53,618 nt of DNA from Halolactibacillus halophilus (GCF_900115605.1 NZ_FOXC01000017.1:1-53618), one strand, 5' to 3'. Positions 18,033-27,561 are shown, counted from the stretch's first letter. The notes: generated by a model from the letters alone, not told the origin. Made by a program: numbers and translations.

Positions 18033-18959
18033 ATGAAGAACATGAAAAAATTACTACTCAGTTTAGGTTTAGTGCTTGTCCTTATCCTTGCCGCTTGTGG
18101 TGATGATAGTGACAATGCCAATTCAAATGACGATGCGGGTGAAAGTACACCAGAAACAATCAGTGAAGAAATGGAGTACACCATTACCGGGATTGAACCA
18201 GGTGCTGGTATGTCAGGCGTCATCGATGATATGATCGAAAATGAAGAGAACTTACAAGGTTGGACTCACCAAACATCATCAACCGGTGCAATGTTAACAG
18301 AGCTTGATCAGGCGATTCAAAACGAAGAACCAATTGTCATTGCGGCTTGGTCACCACACTATATGTTCGCAAAATATGACATTAAGTATTTAGAAGATCC
18401 TAATGAACTATTTGGCGGAGAAGAAAATGTATTAAAGCTTGGACGTTTAGGCTTTGAAGAAGATTTCCCAATCGCAGCGGAAATTGTGCGCAATTTCTAT
18501 CTTGAGCTTGACGTGATTGAAGCCGCGTTACTAGACTCTCAAGAACAAGAAATTCCAGTCCCAGAAGTTGTTGAAACATGGGTCGTTGATAACGAAGACA
18601 TTATAAATGAATTTACCGATGGTGTCGCTGAAGGTAACGGCGGGGAAATCGAGATGGTTGTAACATCTTGGGATTCTGAATTATTCCCAGCTTACGTCTT
18701 AAAACATGCGCTTGAAAGTCATGGCTTTACCGTGAACGTGACAAAAGTAGATCCTGCGATTATGTTTGAATCAATCGCATCAGGTTCAGCTGATGTGACA
18801 ACAGCTGCTTGGTTACCACTCACTCACGGTGCTTTCGCTGAGAGTTATGAAGGTGAATATATTGAAATGGGACCAGCATACGAAAAAGCAAAAACAGGTT
18901 TAGCCGTTCCAACCTATGTTGAGCTTGAATCTATTAGTGACCTCGTACCAAACGAGTAA
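18033..18959 (+). CDS. opuAC: Glycine betaine/proline betaine-binding lipoprotein (OpuAC-like)
   Basis: Lipoprotein of 308 residues with lipobox LAAC (Cys22) that captures compatible solutes for osmoprotection. The order of halves, TGIEPGAG first and IEMVVTSWDSEL second, is that of B. subtilis OpuAC, which is permuted relative to E. coli ProX. The three tryptophans expected to form the betaine cage are present: Trp106 (AAWSPHYMFAKYD), Trp213 (TSWDSEL) and Trp260 (AAWLPLTH). The unusual point is the context: no OpuAA ATPase or OpuAB permease gene adjoins it, so its partner transporter must lie elsewhere. A strong GGGGGAG precedes the ATG and a terminator follows. Confidence 0.9.
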   Translation: MKNMKKLLLSLGLVLVLILAACGDDSDNANSNDDAGESTPETISEEMEYTITGIEPGAGMSGVIDDMIENEENLQGWTHQTSSTGAMLTELDQAIQNEEPIVIAAWSPHYMFAKYDIKYLEDPNELFGGEENVLKLGRLGFEEDFPIAAEIVRNFYLELDVIEAALLDSQEQEIPVPEVVETWVVDNEDIINEFTDGVAEGNGGEIEMVVTSWDSELFPAYVLKHALESHGFTVNVTKVDPAIMFESIASGSADVTTAAWLPLTHGAFAESYEGEYIEMGPAYEKAKTGLAVPTYVELESISDLVPNE

Positions 18960-18994
18960 AACTTCACTAACAAACGATCGTAATACCCGTTATA

Positions 18995-19027
18995 CAAAAA
19001 GCTAGAGCCACCTGCTCTAGCTTTTTT
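18995..19027 (+). terminator. Terminator after opuAC
   Basis: AAAAAGCTAGAGC / GCTCTAGCTTTTTT hairpin with a 5-base loop and T run. A TATACT hexamer just downstream (about 19033) is probably the -10 box of the following MazG-like gene. Confidence 0.9.
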
Positions 19028-19068
19028 CGTGTATACTGTAACTACCGAGATACGAAAGGAAGGATATA

Positions 19069-19377
19069 ATGTCTAACATAGACGAGCTTATTGCCGAAAT
19101 TGATACTTTTCGTGACGCACGCCAGTGGCGTCAATACCACAACGCTAAAGACCTCAGTCTCTCTTTATCATTAGAAGCTGCTGAACTACTCGAATGTTTT
19201 CAGTGGCAATCAAGTGAGATGGCAGTAAAAAATAACCTTACGAACATCAAAGATGAATTAGCTGATGTGATGATTTATGCGTTAACTTTAGCATCTACAC
19301 TTAACTTAGATGTTGAAACAATCATTCAAGCAAAGATTAAAAAGAACGCTTTAAAGTACCCCGCACCAACAAAGTGA
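19069..19377 (+). CDS. MazG-like nucleotide pyrophosphohydrolase
   Basis: Protein of 102 residues of the all-alpha NTP pyrophosphohydrolase superfamily, closest in pattern to the RS21-C6/dCTPase-like group. It has RQWRQYHNAKDLSLSLSLEAAEL, the metal-binding EAAE (36-39) and ELAD (63-66) and the helix VMIYALTLASTLNLD. Such enzymes hydrolyse non-canonical or excess nucleoside triphosphates to monophosphates. AAAGGAAGGA precedes the ATG. It lies 206 bp before selD and is probably transcribed separately. Confidence 0.88.
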   Translation: MSNIDELIAEIDTFRDARQWRQYHNAKDLSLSLSLEAAELLECFQWQSSEMAVKNNLTNIKDELADVMIYALTLASTLNLDVETIIQAKIKKNALKYPAPTK

Positions 19378-19583
19378 CCGAAAGACTTAAGGCACTCTAT
19401 GCTGATAATGATGGAACCAGCGAATATAAGTGCAAGCATCCTTGGATCTATGAATAAGCAATAGTTTTTTTATCTTATTCATCCCATTTTCTAACATTAA
19501 ATGACTTAATTATGACAGTCTCTTCTTTCTCATGTTAAACTAGAACTATCGACAAAATGAATTTAATGAAAGAAGGCGTAGGA

Positions 19584-20624
19584 ATGGAAAAAGTAAAATT
19601 AACAACACTAACGACAAAAGGTGGATGTGGGTGTAAGATTGGTCCGAGTGACTTACGTGAAGTTCTGCATCAACTTCCAAAACAAAATCACGATCCCAAC
19701 TTACTGGTGGGGCTTGATACAGGTGACGATGCGGGTGTCTATAAATTAACGGATGACTTAGCGATTGTACAGACCGTTGATTTCTTTACCCCGATTGTTG
19801 ATGATCCTTATGACTTCGGACGTATTGCGGCCGCCAATGCAATGAGCGATGTCTATGCGATGGGCGGGGAACCAATCACTGCTTTAAATATCGTCGCATT
19901 CCCAATTTTCACGCTAGATAAAGCGATTTTGACTGAGATCTTACGCGGTGCCAGTGATAAGCTAAAAGAAGCAGGCTGCCAACTTGTCGGTGGTCACTCA
20001 ATTGATGACCCTGAACCAAAGTTTGGCCTTGCGGTCACTGGGACGATCCACCCAGAACGAGTAAAAACAAATGCCGGTCTCAAACATGAAGATAAATTAA
20101 TTCTCACTAAACCCATTGGCGTTGGGATTTCTACAACCTCACTTAAAAACAATCAGCTCACTGACGATGAAATAAAACGCGTGACAGAAGTAATGGCAAC
20201 TTTAAATAAACAAGCAGCTGAGGTGATGAATCATTACAATGTGCACGCATGTACCGATGTTACTGGGTTTGGTCTACTTGGCCACTTAACAGAAATGGCT
20301 ACTGAGTCCCATCAAGCCATCACCATCAAGCAAAAACAGGTACCGGTCTTACCACGGGTTAAAGAGCTCGCCGAACAAGGCAATATCCCTGGCGGATCAA
20401 GAAATAACTTAAAACATGTGAAAAGTGCGGTGCACTTTGATGCACGTTTTGATGAGATTGATCAATTGATTTTAGCGGATGCGGTCACCTCTGGTGGATT
20501 ATTAATTGGGGTACACGAACGCGATGCTCTGTCTATTTTAGATGAGTTAAAACAGCAAGGCATTGACGCACACGTAATTGGTGAAGTCACTGATGGCAAA
20601 CCTGGACATATTTATGTTCAGTAA
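19584..20624 (+). CDS. selD: Selenide, water dikinase
   Basis: Makes selenophosphate from selenide and ATP. The 346-residue product has the N-terminal GGCGCK motif: Cys15 corresponds to the catalytic Cys (or Sec) of E. coli SelD and Lys18 to the essential lysine. This is the Cys form, so no selenocysteine is needed to make it. Further family features are VGLDTGDDAGVYKL, TVDFFTPIVDDPYDFGRIAAANAMSDVYAMGG and TDVTGFGLLGH. AGAAGG at 19571-19576 supports the ATG at 19584 rather than the upstream one at 19557. It is followed 11 bp later by mnmH, so selenophosphate here most likely serves tRNA selenouridine synthesis. Confidence 0.95.
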   Translation: MEKVKLTTLTTKGGCGCKIGPSDLREVLHQLPKQNHDPNLLVGLDTGDDAGVYKLTDDLAIVQTVDFFTPIVDDPYDFGRIAAANAMSDVYAMGGEPITALNIVAFPIFTLDKAILTEILRGASDKLKEAGCQLVGGHSIDDPEPKFGLAVTGTIHPERVKTNAGLKHEDKLILTKPIGVGISTTSLKNNQLTDDEIKRVTEVMATLNKQAAEVMNHYNVHACTDVTGFGLLGHLTEMATESHQAITIKQKQVPVLPRVKELAEQGNIPGGSRNNLKHVKSAVHFDARFDEIDQLILADAVTSGGLLIGVHERDALSILDELKQQGIDAHVIGEVTDGKPGHIYVQ

Positions 20625-20635
20625 GGATGACACTG

Positions 20636-21658
20636 ATGTTTAAAGATATCACACCACAAGAGCTATATAACTTAAAAACGAACGAAAAAGTCATCGTCGA
20701 TGTCCGGTCACCAAAAGAATATAGCGACGCGACCATTCCAGGTGCCGTTAATATCCCGTTGTTTACTGACGATGAGCGTGCAGAAGTCGGGACGATTTAT
20801 AAACAATAGGGGCAAGAAGCAGCAAAGGACCGCGGGTTAGAGATTTATTCGAAGAAGTTGCCGGCCTTTATTAAGGCTTTTAAAGCCTTTCCTCAGCCCA
20901 TTACTGTGTTTTGTTGGCGCGGTGGGATGCGTAGTAAAACAGCCGCCACTGTTTTAGATTTAATGAATATCAATGTCAACCGACTCAGCGGTGGCATTAA
21001 AGCCTATCGCCTGTGGATGAAAGAACAGTTGGACACTGTCACGATTCCTGAGCTCTACGTTTTAAATGGTCATACTGGAAATGGAAAGACAAAGATTTTA
21101 CAAACCTTAAAAAGCCAAGGTTACCCCGTCATTAACCTTGAACAATTGGCAAGCCATCGTGGCAGTATCTTCGGTCAGATTGGTCTTGAGCCAACCAATC
21201 AACGGATGTTTGACCTTCAGTTAGGTGAAGCTCTCATCCACTATCAACAGGCACCTTATATCATCATTGAAGGAGAAAGCTCTCGAATTGGTAGAATTAT
21301 AATCCCTGAACGGTTCTTTAACCAAAAAGAAATAAGCAGGCAATTGTTTATCACTTTACCGATTGAGAAACGGATTAGGTTGATTTTATCAGACTATCAT
21401 CCAGAAACATATCATGATCAGTTTGTTGAAGCCTTTTCAATTATCAAGCGTCGGATTCATACACCTGTTGCCCATAGAATTGATAAGGCACTTCAGTCAC
21501 ATGATTATCACTCTGTCATTAGAGACTTACTTGATTATTATTATGATCCACGTTATATCCATTCAACAGTTTATCCTGAAGCTTTAATCACAACCATTGA
21601 GGCCTCGTCCTTAGAAGAGGCCATTGTACAGGTGAAACAGCACTTACCAGTCAGTTAA
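20636..21658 (+). pseudogene. mnmH: tRNA 2-selenouridine synthase MnmH, interrupted by one in-frame TAG
   Basis: MnmH (SelU/YbbB) replaces sulfur by selenium in 2-thiouridine at the wobble base of tRNAs, using selenophosphate. The frame of 340 sense positions is otherwise intact: rhodanese domain with DVRSPKEYSDATIPGAVNIP, catalytic Cys93 in FCWRGGMRSK, then P-loop NGHTGNGKT. At codon 58 (20807-20809) TAG interrupts the conserved stretch GTIYKQ-GQEAAKDRG. No indel is present. Start ATG 20636 is set by AAGGATGA; another ATG at 20627 is in frame. Options: recent nonsense mutation, sequencing error, or amber suppression. The aldo/keto reductase at 42865-43800 shows the same kind of lesion twice. 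Confidence 0.9.
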
Positions 21659-21698
21659 TGTTCCATGTGATTATCATGATAAGCTTATTACAAGATAG

Positions 21699-21734
21699 AA
21701 AGATCTAGTCATATTTATCATGACTAGATCTTTT
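21699..21734. terminator. Bidirectional terminator between mnmH and the hybrid kinase
   Basis: AAAGATCTAGTCAT / ATGACTAGATCTTT, a 14-bp perfect stem with A and T runs on the two sides, lies between two convergent genes and serves both. Confidence 0.9.
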
Positions 21735-21740
21735 CTTATT

Positions 21741-24700
21741 TCATTTATTAATCGGCAACTCTATCGTGACTGTCGTACCCTTACCTTCGGTTGATTCAAT
21801 ATTTAATTGTTGATGACACCATTTCTTTAGTCGTTTATTAGTGTTCGCAAGACCAATATGTTTTTCATTAAGCTCATTTCGTATAATTCTTTCTAGTTTA
21901 TCCTTCGGTATACCCAAACCATCATCTATCACTTCAAGTCGATAATAAGATGCCTGTCGCTTCCCGCGAATAATAATTGTTCCCCCATTTGCTCGCATTA
22001 AAACACCATGTTTTAATGCATTTTCCACTAATGTTTGAACGACAAGTGGCGGGAGGTAAACGTCTTCTGGATGGTCCACATCTACCTGATAATTTATGCG
22101 TTCTTTAAAACGCAGCTGATTAATATAAAGATAGGCTTCAACTAACTCTAATTCTTCAGATAAAGTAATAAGCTGTTTTATGTTATTTAAACTAAAACTG
22201 TTCGTTAAATACTGTCCAAAAACGTGTATCAAATCAACCATTTGATCAATATCTGTTGTACTAAGTGACGCAATCGCATTCAAGGTATTAAAAATAAAAT
22301 GCGGTTTAATCTGGGCTTGTAACCAAGCCGCTTCTAATTGTAACTGTTTGTTGATAGACTGTTTTAATTCAGTTAATGCTCTCACACGCGCTTGTAATTC
22401 CAATGAATCTACAGGTTTTACAATGTAATCATTCGCACCTGATAAAAAGCCAGTATACACATCTTCTGGTTGACTTCTAGCTGTAATAAGCAACACTGGA
22501 AGTTCTGAGATGGTATAACGTTTTCTAATTGCTTCCGTTAACTGATACCCTGATAGTTTAGGCATCATTACATCTGAAATGACTAAGTCGTACAGTTGTT
22601 CATCAATTAGTTGAAGGGCCTTCTCTGGACTTGTCGTGACACTAACGTTATAAGCTGGCTCAAGCATGCTTTTAAGAACTTTTAAATTAATACGATCATC
22701 ATCAATAACAAGTACTTTAGGTAATGATTCATTAGATTGGGTCACTTTCGATAAGTTTTTTTCTTTATTTTTAGGTAATACATCTGATTGTTCTTTCATT
22801 CCTTCTAAGTCTCTAACCTGTTGCTTTGTTGCGATAGGTAGTGTCAAATAAAATTCTGATCCAACCCCTTTTTGTGAGGATACATGAAGGACACCACCAT
22901 GTTGTTCAATAAGTTGCCGCGAGATGCTGAGTCCAAGGCCAATACCACCAGCATCACGTTCAAAAGTCTCGAGCTTTTCATAAGGAAGAAAGATTTTTTT
23001 CATCTCTTCTTGCGTCATTCCGATACCAGGGTCTTTGACCGATATTTTTAACATATCTTGTTGTTCTTTTGCTTCAACAACAATGATACCATAGTTAGTG
23101 AATTTCAACGCATTATGAAGGAGATTAAATAATACTCTTAACAGGCGCTGACGGTCAGCATAAACGAATACTGCTGAACCAATATTATTTTCAATGCTTA
23201 CATCCGTTTTATTTGTCATAAATGTGACAATTTCAATCACTTCATCCGTTAAAATTTTCACGTCTACAGCATTTTTTTCTAGAGAAATGTTTCGTTCTTT
23301 AAGTTTTGTAATATCCAATATATCATTTAATGTAAAGGTCAGTTGATGACCCGTTCTAATCATCAGTGACAGATTATACTTCGTTTCTGAATCAAACTCA
23401 ACATGTTCATTCAATAAAATTTGCGCAATATTGATCATTGCATGTAACGGGTTTCTAATCTCATGTGATGTATTAGCCAAAAACTGATCCTTCTTTTGAT
23501 CTTCTTCAATCAACTGTTCGCGCTGACGTTCAGAAACAACCAATAATTGATGATGTCGTCTAAATAACAATAACGCAATCGATATAATCGCAAAAATAAA
23601 ATCAACAGGATAAAAAGGATAATCCACGAAATCGCTCAGTATTAAAAAGCCCCAAACAGTATTAGACGTATAACTGATAATAAAAAATAAAATGAAATAA
23701 CCACCAATTTCTCCTCGTTTAACATATTGTATCGTTGTATAAATCATATAGCTAATAGACACAAAATAAACCACATAGTATAAGCCTAATAGAACGGATA
23801 AATATTCAAATGGGATAATTCCCAATGTTAATATACCCATCACACTGACAATGATACTAACTACATTCACAAAACGCTGATTCGTGGGAAATAATCGATG
23901 AATAAACTGAATCATCAATAGAAGTATACATACGTAAAAAAACGTCATAATTCTGAAACTGTATGCATTCCTAATTGGTAATTGAATAAAAGTCTCATCA
24001 TCAAGCGCACTACCTAGCACCATAAAAATGAGCATTAAACCAAATAAAACTAACTCCTTTCTGTTTGATCTTTTACCAGTAATCAAAAGTAAAAGAATAT
24101 AGATGGCATGCAGCAATAAGATGATAATCACAGCCATCTGTAGCGTTTCCTGTGTACTTACTTCTCGTACAATGGCTTCATCTGTTCCAAATACTACAGA
24201 TTTGTTTATACCGCCTATATACGGTGTATCAAAGTTAGACAACTCAATGACTAAATGAAGGGTATCTGTGGCTTTAGAAACAGGAAATAATACGTAAAAA
24301 GGTCCACGAAAAGTAGGTACAGACCCATGTGACTTTGCCACAGTGTTCACCGTTTTTACTATCTCTCCATTAACGATGACTCTAGCGCTTGTATGTAGAC
24401 TTTTTAATCTAACTCCAAAAACAGCTGGTCTGTCGTTTGGTAATGTAATTATTGCTTCATAACTCCCGTAGCCATAAGCCTTCGACTCTGGATAAGCACC
24501 TTCTAATACCTCGGTCCAATCGCCCGGTACATCAACCGTTGTTTGAATCTGCCTTGTTTCTATTCCGTCTGTTTCAACAAAGGTTTGTGGATAAAAGGTC
24601 CATTCCCCGTTAAGTGATACCGTCTCGTCAGTAAATGTCCATTGAGATAAATCAATTTGTCCGTTTTCAATAGTTGGTTGACCCACAGACTGATGGACAT

Positions 24701-24797
24701 GAATCCATAAGAAGCGAAGACTCGTCAACACAATAATGAACACGAGTATTGATATTGCAATACCATATTTTTTTATAAACCGCTCCTGATTAAGCAT
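21741..24797 (-). CDS. Hybrid sensor histidine kinase with 7TM-DISM sensor, receiver and second LytS-type kinase
   Basis: Membrane kinase of 1018 residues. Order: membrane anchor (about 13-33), extracellular jelly-roll-like sensor of the 7TMR-DISM type (about 40-210), seven membrane spans (about 218-410), HisKA with phospho-acceptor His445 (NTSHEIRNP), HATPase (NLLHNALKF, DPGIGM, GLGLS), receiver with Asp742 (ISDVMMPKLSG), then a second kinase of the LytS/HisK_5 type with His833 (QIKPHFIFNTLNAI) and its own ATPase (VENALKHG, DDGLGIP). So it has two kinase modules bridged by a receiver. It is divergent from the response regulator gene at 25250, its likely output. AAGGAGGTGAA precedes the ATG. 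The ligand is unknown; DISM sensors often bind carbohydrates. Confidence 0.93.
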   Translation of the reverse strand: MLNQERFIKKYGIAISILVFIIVLTSLRFLWIHVHQSVGQPTIENGQIDLSQWTFTDETVSLNGEWTFYPQTFVETDGIETRQIQTTVDVPGDWTEVLEGAYPESKAYGYGSYEAIITLPNDRPAVFGVRLKSLHTSARVIVNGEIVKTVNTVAKSHGSVPTFRGPFYVLFPVSKATDTLHLVIELSNFDTPYIGGINKSVVFGTDEAIVREVSTQETLQMAVIIILLLHAIYILLLLITGKRSNRKELVLFGLMLIFMVLGSALDDETFIQLPIRNAYSFRIMTFFYVCILLLMIQFIHRLFPTNQRFVNVVSIIVSVMGILTLGIIPFEYLSVLLGLYYVVYFVSISYMIYTTIQYVKRGEIGGYFILFFIISYTSNTVWGFLILSDFVDYPFYPVDFIFAIISIALLLFRRHHQLLVVSERQREQLIEEDQKKDQFLANTSHEIRNPLHAMINIAQILLNEHVEFDSETKYNLSLMIRTGHQLTFTLNDILDITKLKERNISLEKNAVDVKILTDEVIEIVTFMTNKTDVSIENNIGSAVFVYADRQRLLRVLFNLLHNALKFTNYGIIVVEAKEQQDMLKISVKDPGIGMTQEEMKKIFLPYEKLETFERDAGGIGLGLSISRQLIEQHGGVLHVSSQKGVGSEFYLTLPIATKQQVRDLEGMKEQSDVLPKNKEKNLSKVTQSNESLPKVLVIDDDRINLKVLKSMLEPAYNVSVTTSPEKALQLIDEQLYDLVISDVMMPKLSGYQLTEAIRKRYTISELPVLLITARSQPEDVYTGFLSGANDYIVKPVDSLELQARVRALTELKQSINKQLQLEAAWLQAQIKPHFIFNTLNAIASLSTTDIDQMVDLIHVFGQYLTNSFSLNNIKQLITLSEELELVEAYLYINQLRFKERINYQVDVDHPEDVYLPPLVVQTLVENALKHGVLMRANGGTIIIRGKRQASYYRLEVIDDGLGIPKDKLERIIRNELNEKHIGLANTNKRLKKWCHQQLNIESTEGKGTTVTIELPINK

Positions 24798-25249
24798 GGA
24801 TTCACCTCCTTAGGCAAACGAATTTTTCTATTCATCCTATTTCTCACCATAATTAGTAATTAAGAGCAGCTGAACAGCTACTTGTTTCTTTGCATTACTA
24901 TCATCATGACCATAATGACCCTTACCATTTTCAAGCACGGATAAATCAATATAGTTACATGATGTAGCTATCTATTATAAATTCAATCAAAACATACTTA
25001 CTTAATAATCTTATTATCGCATAAGTTAACGCCTTCTATATTGTTTCTGATAACTATCCATTATGATATAATGACAATTAACACAAGTTTAGTATTCATC
25101 TAATAATCAATATTCACTTTGTGCTAATGTTATTTTACCATAACATTATAAACCATTCGTATAATTTTTAGTTTAACAACCATACCTTTCCTCAATTTAA
25201 ATAGGTTTACTACCGATATAAGTAACTGCTCTCAATAGAAGGAGGCACA
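24798..25249. promoter_or_regulatory. Divergent regulatory region, 452 bp
   Basis: AT-rich region between the kinase and regulator genes. TATAAT at 25067-25072, with a weak TTCTGA 16 bp upstream, is the best promoter candidate for the regulator, leaving a leader of about 170 bases. A small AGCAGCTGAACAGCT inverted repeat lies near 24868. No coding region seen. Confidence 0.45.
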
Positions 25250-26383
25250 ATGATGAAAGTTTGTATCTTTGATGACGAAGTTATGGCTATTGAATTTTTA
25301 ACACACCAATTAAGTAAGATAAACGGTGTTGAAATTACATTAACATCATCAACACCCTACTTAGATCACTACCACGACTTACTTAAAAACATAGATGTTG
25401 TATTTTTAGACATTGAGATGCCCGAAATTGATGGGTTAGCTCTTGCTGAACAACTTAATGAACAATATCCTCATATACATATTGTTTTCGTGTCAGCCTA
25501 TAAAGGTTATGCGATTGAAGCTTTCGAATTAAGTGCGCTTGACTACTTGTTAAAACCGGTCAAATTAGATCGCTTAAAGAAGACCATCAACCGGATTGAA
25601 CAACAATTACCGCTAAACAGCTCAATCAATAATTCTAATAAGCATTTATTGATTCAAGTTTTGGGTCCTCTCGAATTTATTCTTGATGATAATTTGATTA
25701 CTAACACTATTCAGTGGCGTACGAGTAAATCAAAAGAAGTGTTTCTATTCTTACTTCATCATGCAGGGGCTGTATTATCTAAAAGTAGAATTGTTGAAAC
25801 CCTTTGGCCAGATATCGATCCTGATAAAGGATTCGCTAATCTTTATGTAAATATCTATAATGTTAGAAAATCACTAAAACAATTAAAAAACTTCATTACA
25901 ATAACTAATGTTGATAACGGTTATGCTATTAAATTAAGGCATACAGACATTGATAAACAATTATGGTATGCGTTTTTCAAAAAAAATTTCTCATTACATG
26001 ACGCTATACCACTTGATTACCAACATCACTTAGATATGTATAAAGGCTTTTATTTAGAAGAACTTGACTATATCTGGGCTGAGGCCGAACGGTTTGAAAT
26101 AGATGAAAGCTGGGTACACCACGCGAAGTTACTAGCAGACTTTTACTTTAATAATAATGACATCGAACAAGCTTCGCGCTGGTATACAACTATAATTAAA
26201 CGTCGTCCAGATGACGAACAAGTAGCTTTTCAATTAATGAAGCTCTATGCTGATTTAAATTATCGCATGCTTGTGGAACATCAATACAAAGATTTACAAA
26301 AAAACCTTCACGATTTAAATGTCTCAATGGATACAACGATTAAAAACTGGTTTGCAGAGTGGCAAAGACAGTTCTATACGTAA
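25250..26383 (+). CDS. SARP-like response regulator (receiver, winged helix, BTAD)
   Basis: Cytosolic regulator of 377 residues. Receiver at 1-120 with acidic pocket FDDE, phospho-acceptor Asp54 (FLDIEMPEIDG) and LKPVKLDRL. Winged helix of the OmpR/SARP type at about 135-230 (TSKSKEVFLFLLHHAGAVLSKSRIVETLWP, VNIYNVRKSLKQL). Bacterial transcriptional activation (BTAD) domain of TPR-like helices at about 245-377 (MYKGFYLEELDYIWAEAERF). This is the usual partner type of DISM-sensor hybrid kinases in Firmicutes. GAAGGAGG precedes two ATGs (25250, 25253). Its targets are unknown; the sortase and surface-protein genes beyond its 3' end are candidates by position only. Confidence 0.9.
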   Translation: MMKVCIFDDEVMAIEFLTHQLSKINGVEITLTSSTPYLDHYHDLLKNIDVVFLDIEMPEIDGLALAEQLNEQYPHIHIVFVSAYKGYAIEAFELSALDYLLKPVKLDRLKKTINRIEQQLPLNSSINNSNKHLLIQVLGPLEFILDDNLITNTIQWRTSKSKEVFLFLLHHAGAVLSKSRIVETLWPDIDPDKGFANLYVNIYNVRKSLKQLKNFITITNVDNGYAIKLRHTDIDKQLWYAFFKKNFSLHDAIPLDYQHHLDMYKGFYLEELDYIWAEAERFEIDESWVHHAKLLADFYFNNNDIEQASRWYTTIIKRRPDDEQVAFQLMKLYADLNYRMLVEHQYKDLQKNLHDLNVSMDTTIKNWFAEWQRQFYT

Positions 26384-26393
26384 CCTTATATAA

Positions 26394-26448
26394 GAAAAGC
26401 TCGGCTAGGCCTCGCCCTTTATGGGCTAGAAGTTAGCCGAGCTTTTCA
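26394..26448. terminator. Bidirectional terminator after the response regulator
   Basis: GAAAAGCTCGGCTA / TAGCCGAGCTTTTC form a long outer stem, with a second short hairpin (GGCCTCGCCC..GGGC) in the loop. T runs occur on both strands. It separates the convergent regulator and sortase genes. Confidence 0.85.
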
Positions 26449-26537
26449 ATTCTGGATTTTTATAAGTGATACCATGAAAGCTTGTGTAATACACAGGAAG
26501 GATTTCGACTAGATTCATCAGATTTTTCATCACGGAT

Positions 26538-27494
26538 TCAAAATGAATAATATATAACAAATAAAAGAAAAACTAACATAAAAAAGAAAATGGTATAGCT
26601 ATCAGCTAAAGCATAGACTCTTAAAAACAGCTGTGTCAAAATGTTTTTTTGACTAATGATGTCGGTTGTTTTTGTTTGTATTTGCTCAAATATATTTTTT
26701 GAGTCCTCTTCTGTTTGATATTCAACTGTAGAAACTTCTTGCGTGTCACTTTCTAACTTTTCAGTACTGTTGATTACTTCAACGTCAATCATCAAACCCT
26801 TTAATATATCTTTATCAACTTCACTTATTTTTTCTTTTTTTATATAATCACCATAAACAATTCGACGCCAATCCGTATTATATTCCCCTTCGCAGCGGTA
26901 AAGTAATAACTTCGCTGTTTCATTTTCTTCAGGTTCTTTTAAATATGAAGATTCTGTTTCATGAACAACTGTTTGCTCAGTGATCCTATACGTATATACA
27001 TCGGTGAAATCCGTTAAATATACCAGATCATCTTTTTCTGCTTGATCAATATTTTGTAGCAATCGCTGGTTAATTACATTATGTGACATCCCTATAAATA
27101 ACCCTTCGCCTAATTCCTTTTCAGCACTAGCTGTTGCCACACCATTCAACAAATTTTCTTCACTCGTTCCTGCAAGTAAAGGGAGCGAAATTTCACTGGC
27201 AGGTATATAAACACTGCCAATGCCATATTCTTCAACAGATGAGCTGTAATTCTCTCTTGCTTTAGCAATAGCGGACCCATCAACATGAGTAACCTCCCCC
27301 CCGTATTCAGCACTCTCTATTTTGTTTTGTCGTTCTTCTTTGTTTTCTAAAAATTCTTTTTGAGTTTCAGATAGAAGATGTTCCGTTTTGGGCTCATGAC
27401 TAATAAGAAGATAGCCTGATACACCTGATAAAACAAGGATAACTGCCATAAATAAAGCGCTATTTGCAATGATTCTCCTTACAATTCTACTCAC
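26538..27494 (-). CDS. Sortase with N- and C-terminal membrane segments
   Basis: Transpeptidase that joins surface proteins to the cell wall, 318 residues. Membrane anchor at about 10-30; sortase fold from GSVYIPASEISLPLLAGT; catalytic His138 in FIGMSHN; Cys201 in LLLYRCEG; Arg in RRIVYGDY. The segment before Cys departs from the common TLxTC motif. A C-terminal hydrophobic segment (about 299-317) is reminiscent of class C sortases, but no DPW/DPF lid is seen, so class assignment is open. The start is GTG at 27494, with AAGGTGGGG upstream. It lies downstream of a surface protein whose sorting motif is also atypical, so the two may have coevolved. Confidence 0.88.
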   Translation of the reverse strand: MSRIVRRIIANSALFMAVILVLSGVSGYLLISHEPKTEHLLSETQKEFLENKEERQNKIESAEYGGEVTHVDGSAIAKARENYSSSVEEYGIGSVYIPASEISLPLLAGTSEENLLNGVATASAEKELGEGLFIGMSHNVINQRLLQNIDQAEKDDLVYLTDFTDVYTYRITEQTVVHETESSYLKEPEENETAKLLLYRCEGEYNTDWRRIVYGDYIKKEKISEVDKDILKGLMIDVEVINSTEKLESDTQEVSTVEYQTEEDSKNIFEQIQTKTTDIISQKNILTQLFLRVYALADSYTIFFFMLVFLLFVIYYSF

Positions 27495-27523
27495 TATTTA
27501 TCCCCACCTTATAATTGGTAATC

Positions 27524-27556
27524 AAAAAACAAGGAGGAAATCTCCTTGTTTTTATT
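27524..27556 (-). terminator. Terminator/attenuator between surface protein and sortase
   Basis: AAACAAGGAG / CTCCTTGTTT hairpin with a T run on the minus strand, 6 bp after the surface-protein stop and about 30 bp before the sortase start. It should limit read-through, giving much more adhesin than sortase from one promoter. Confidence 0.75.
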
Positions 27557-27561
27557 CTATC

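Noticed and set aside
18033-18959. Permutation of OpuAC as a new observation
   Set aside because: The same half order occurs in B. subtilis OpuAC and its difference from ProX is established.
20807-20809. Pyrrolysine or programmed recoding at the mnmH TAG
   Set aside because: The position is not known to need a special residue, no recoding structure is evident and no pyl genes are seen.
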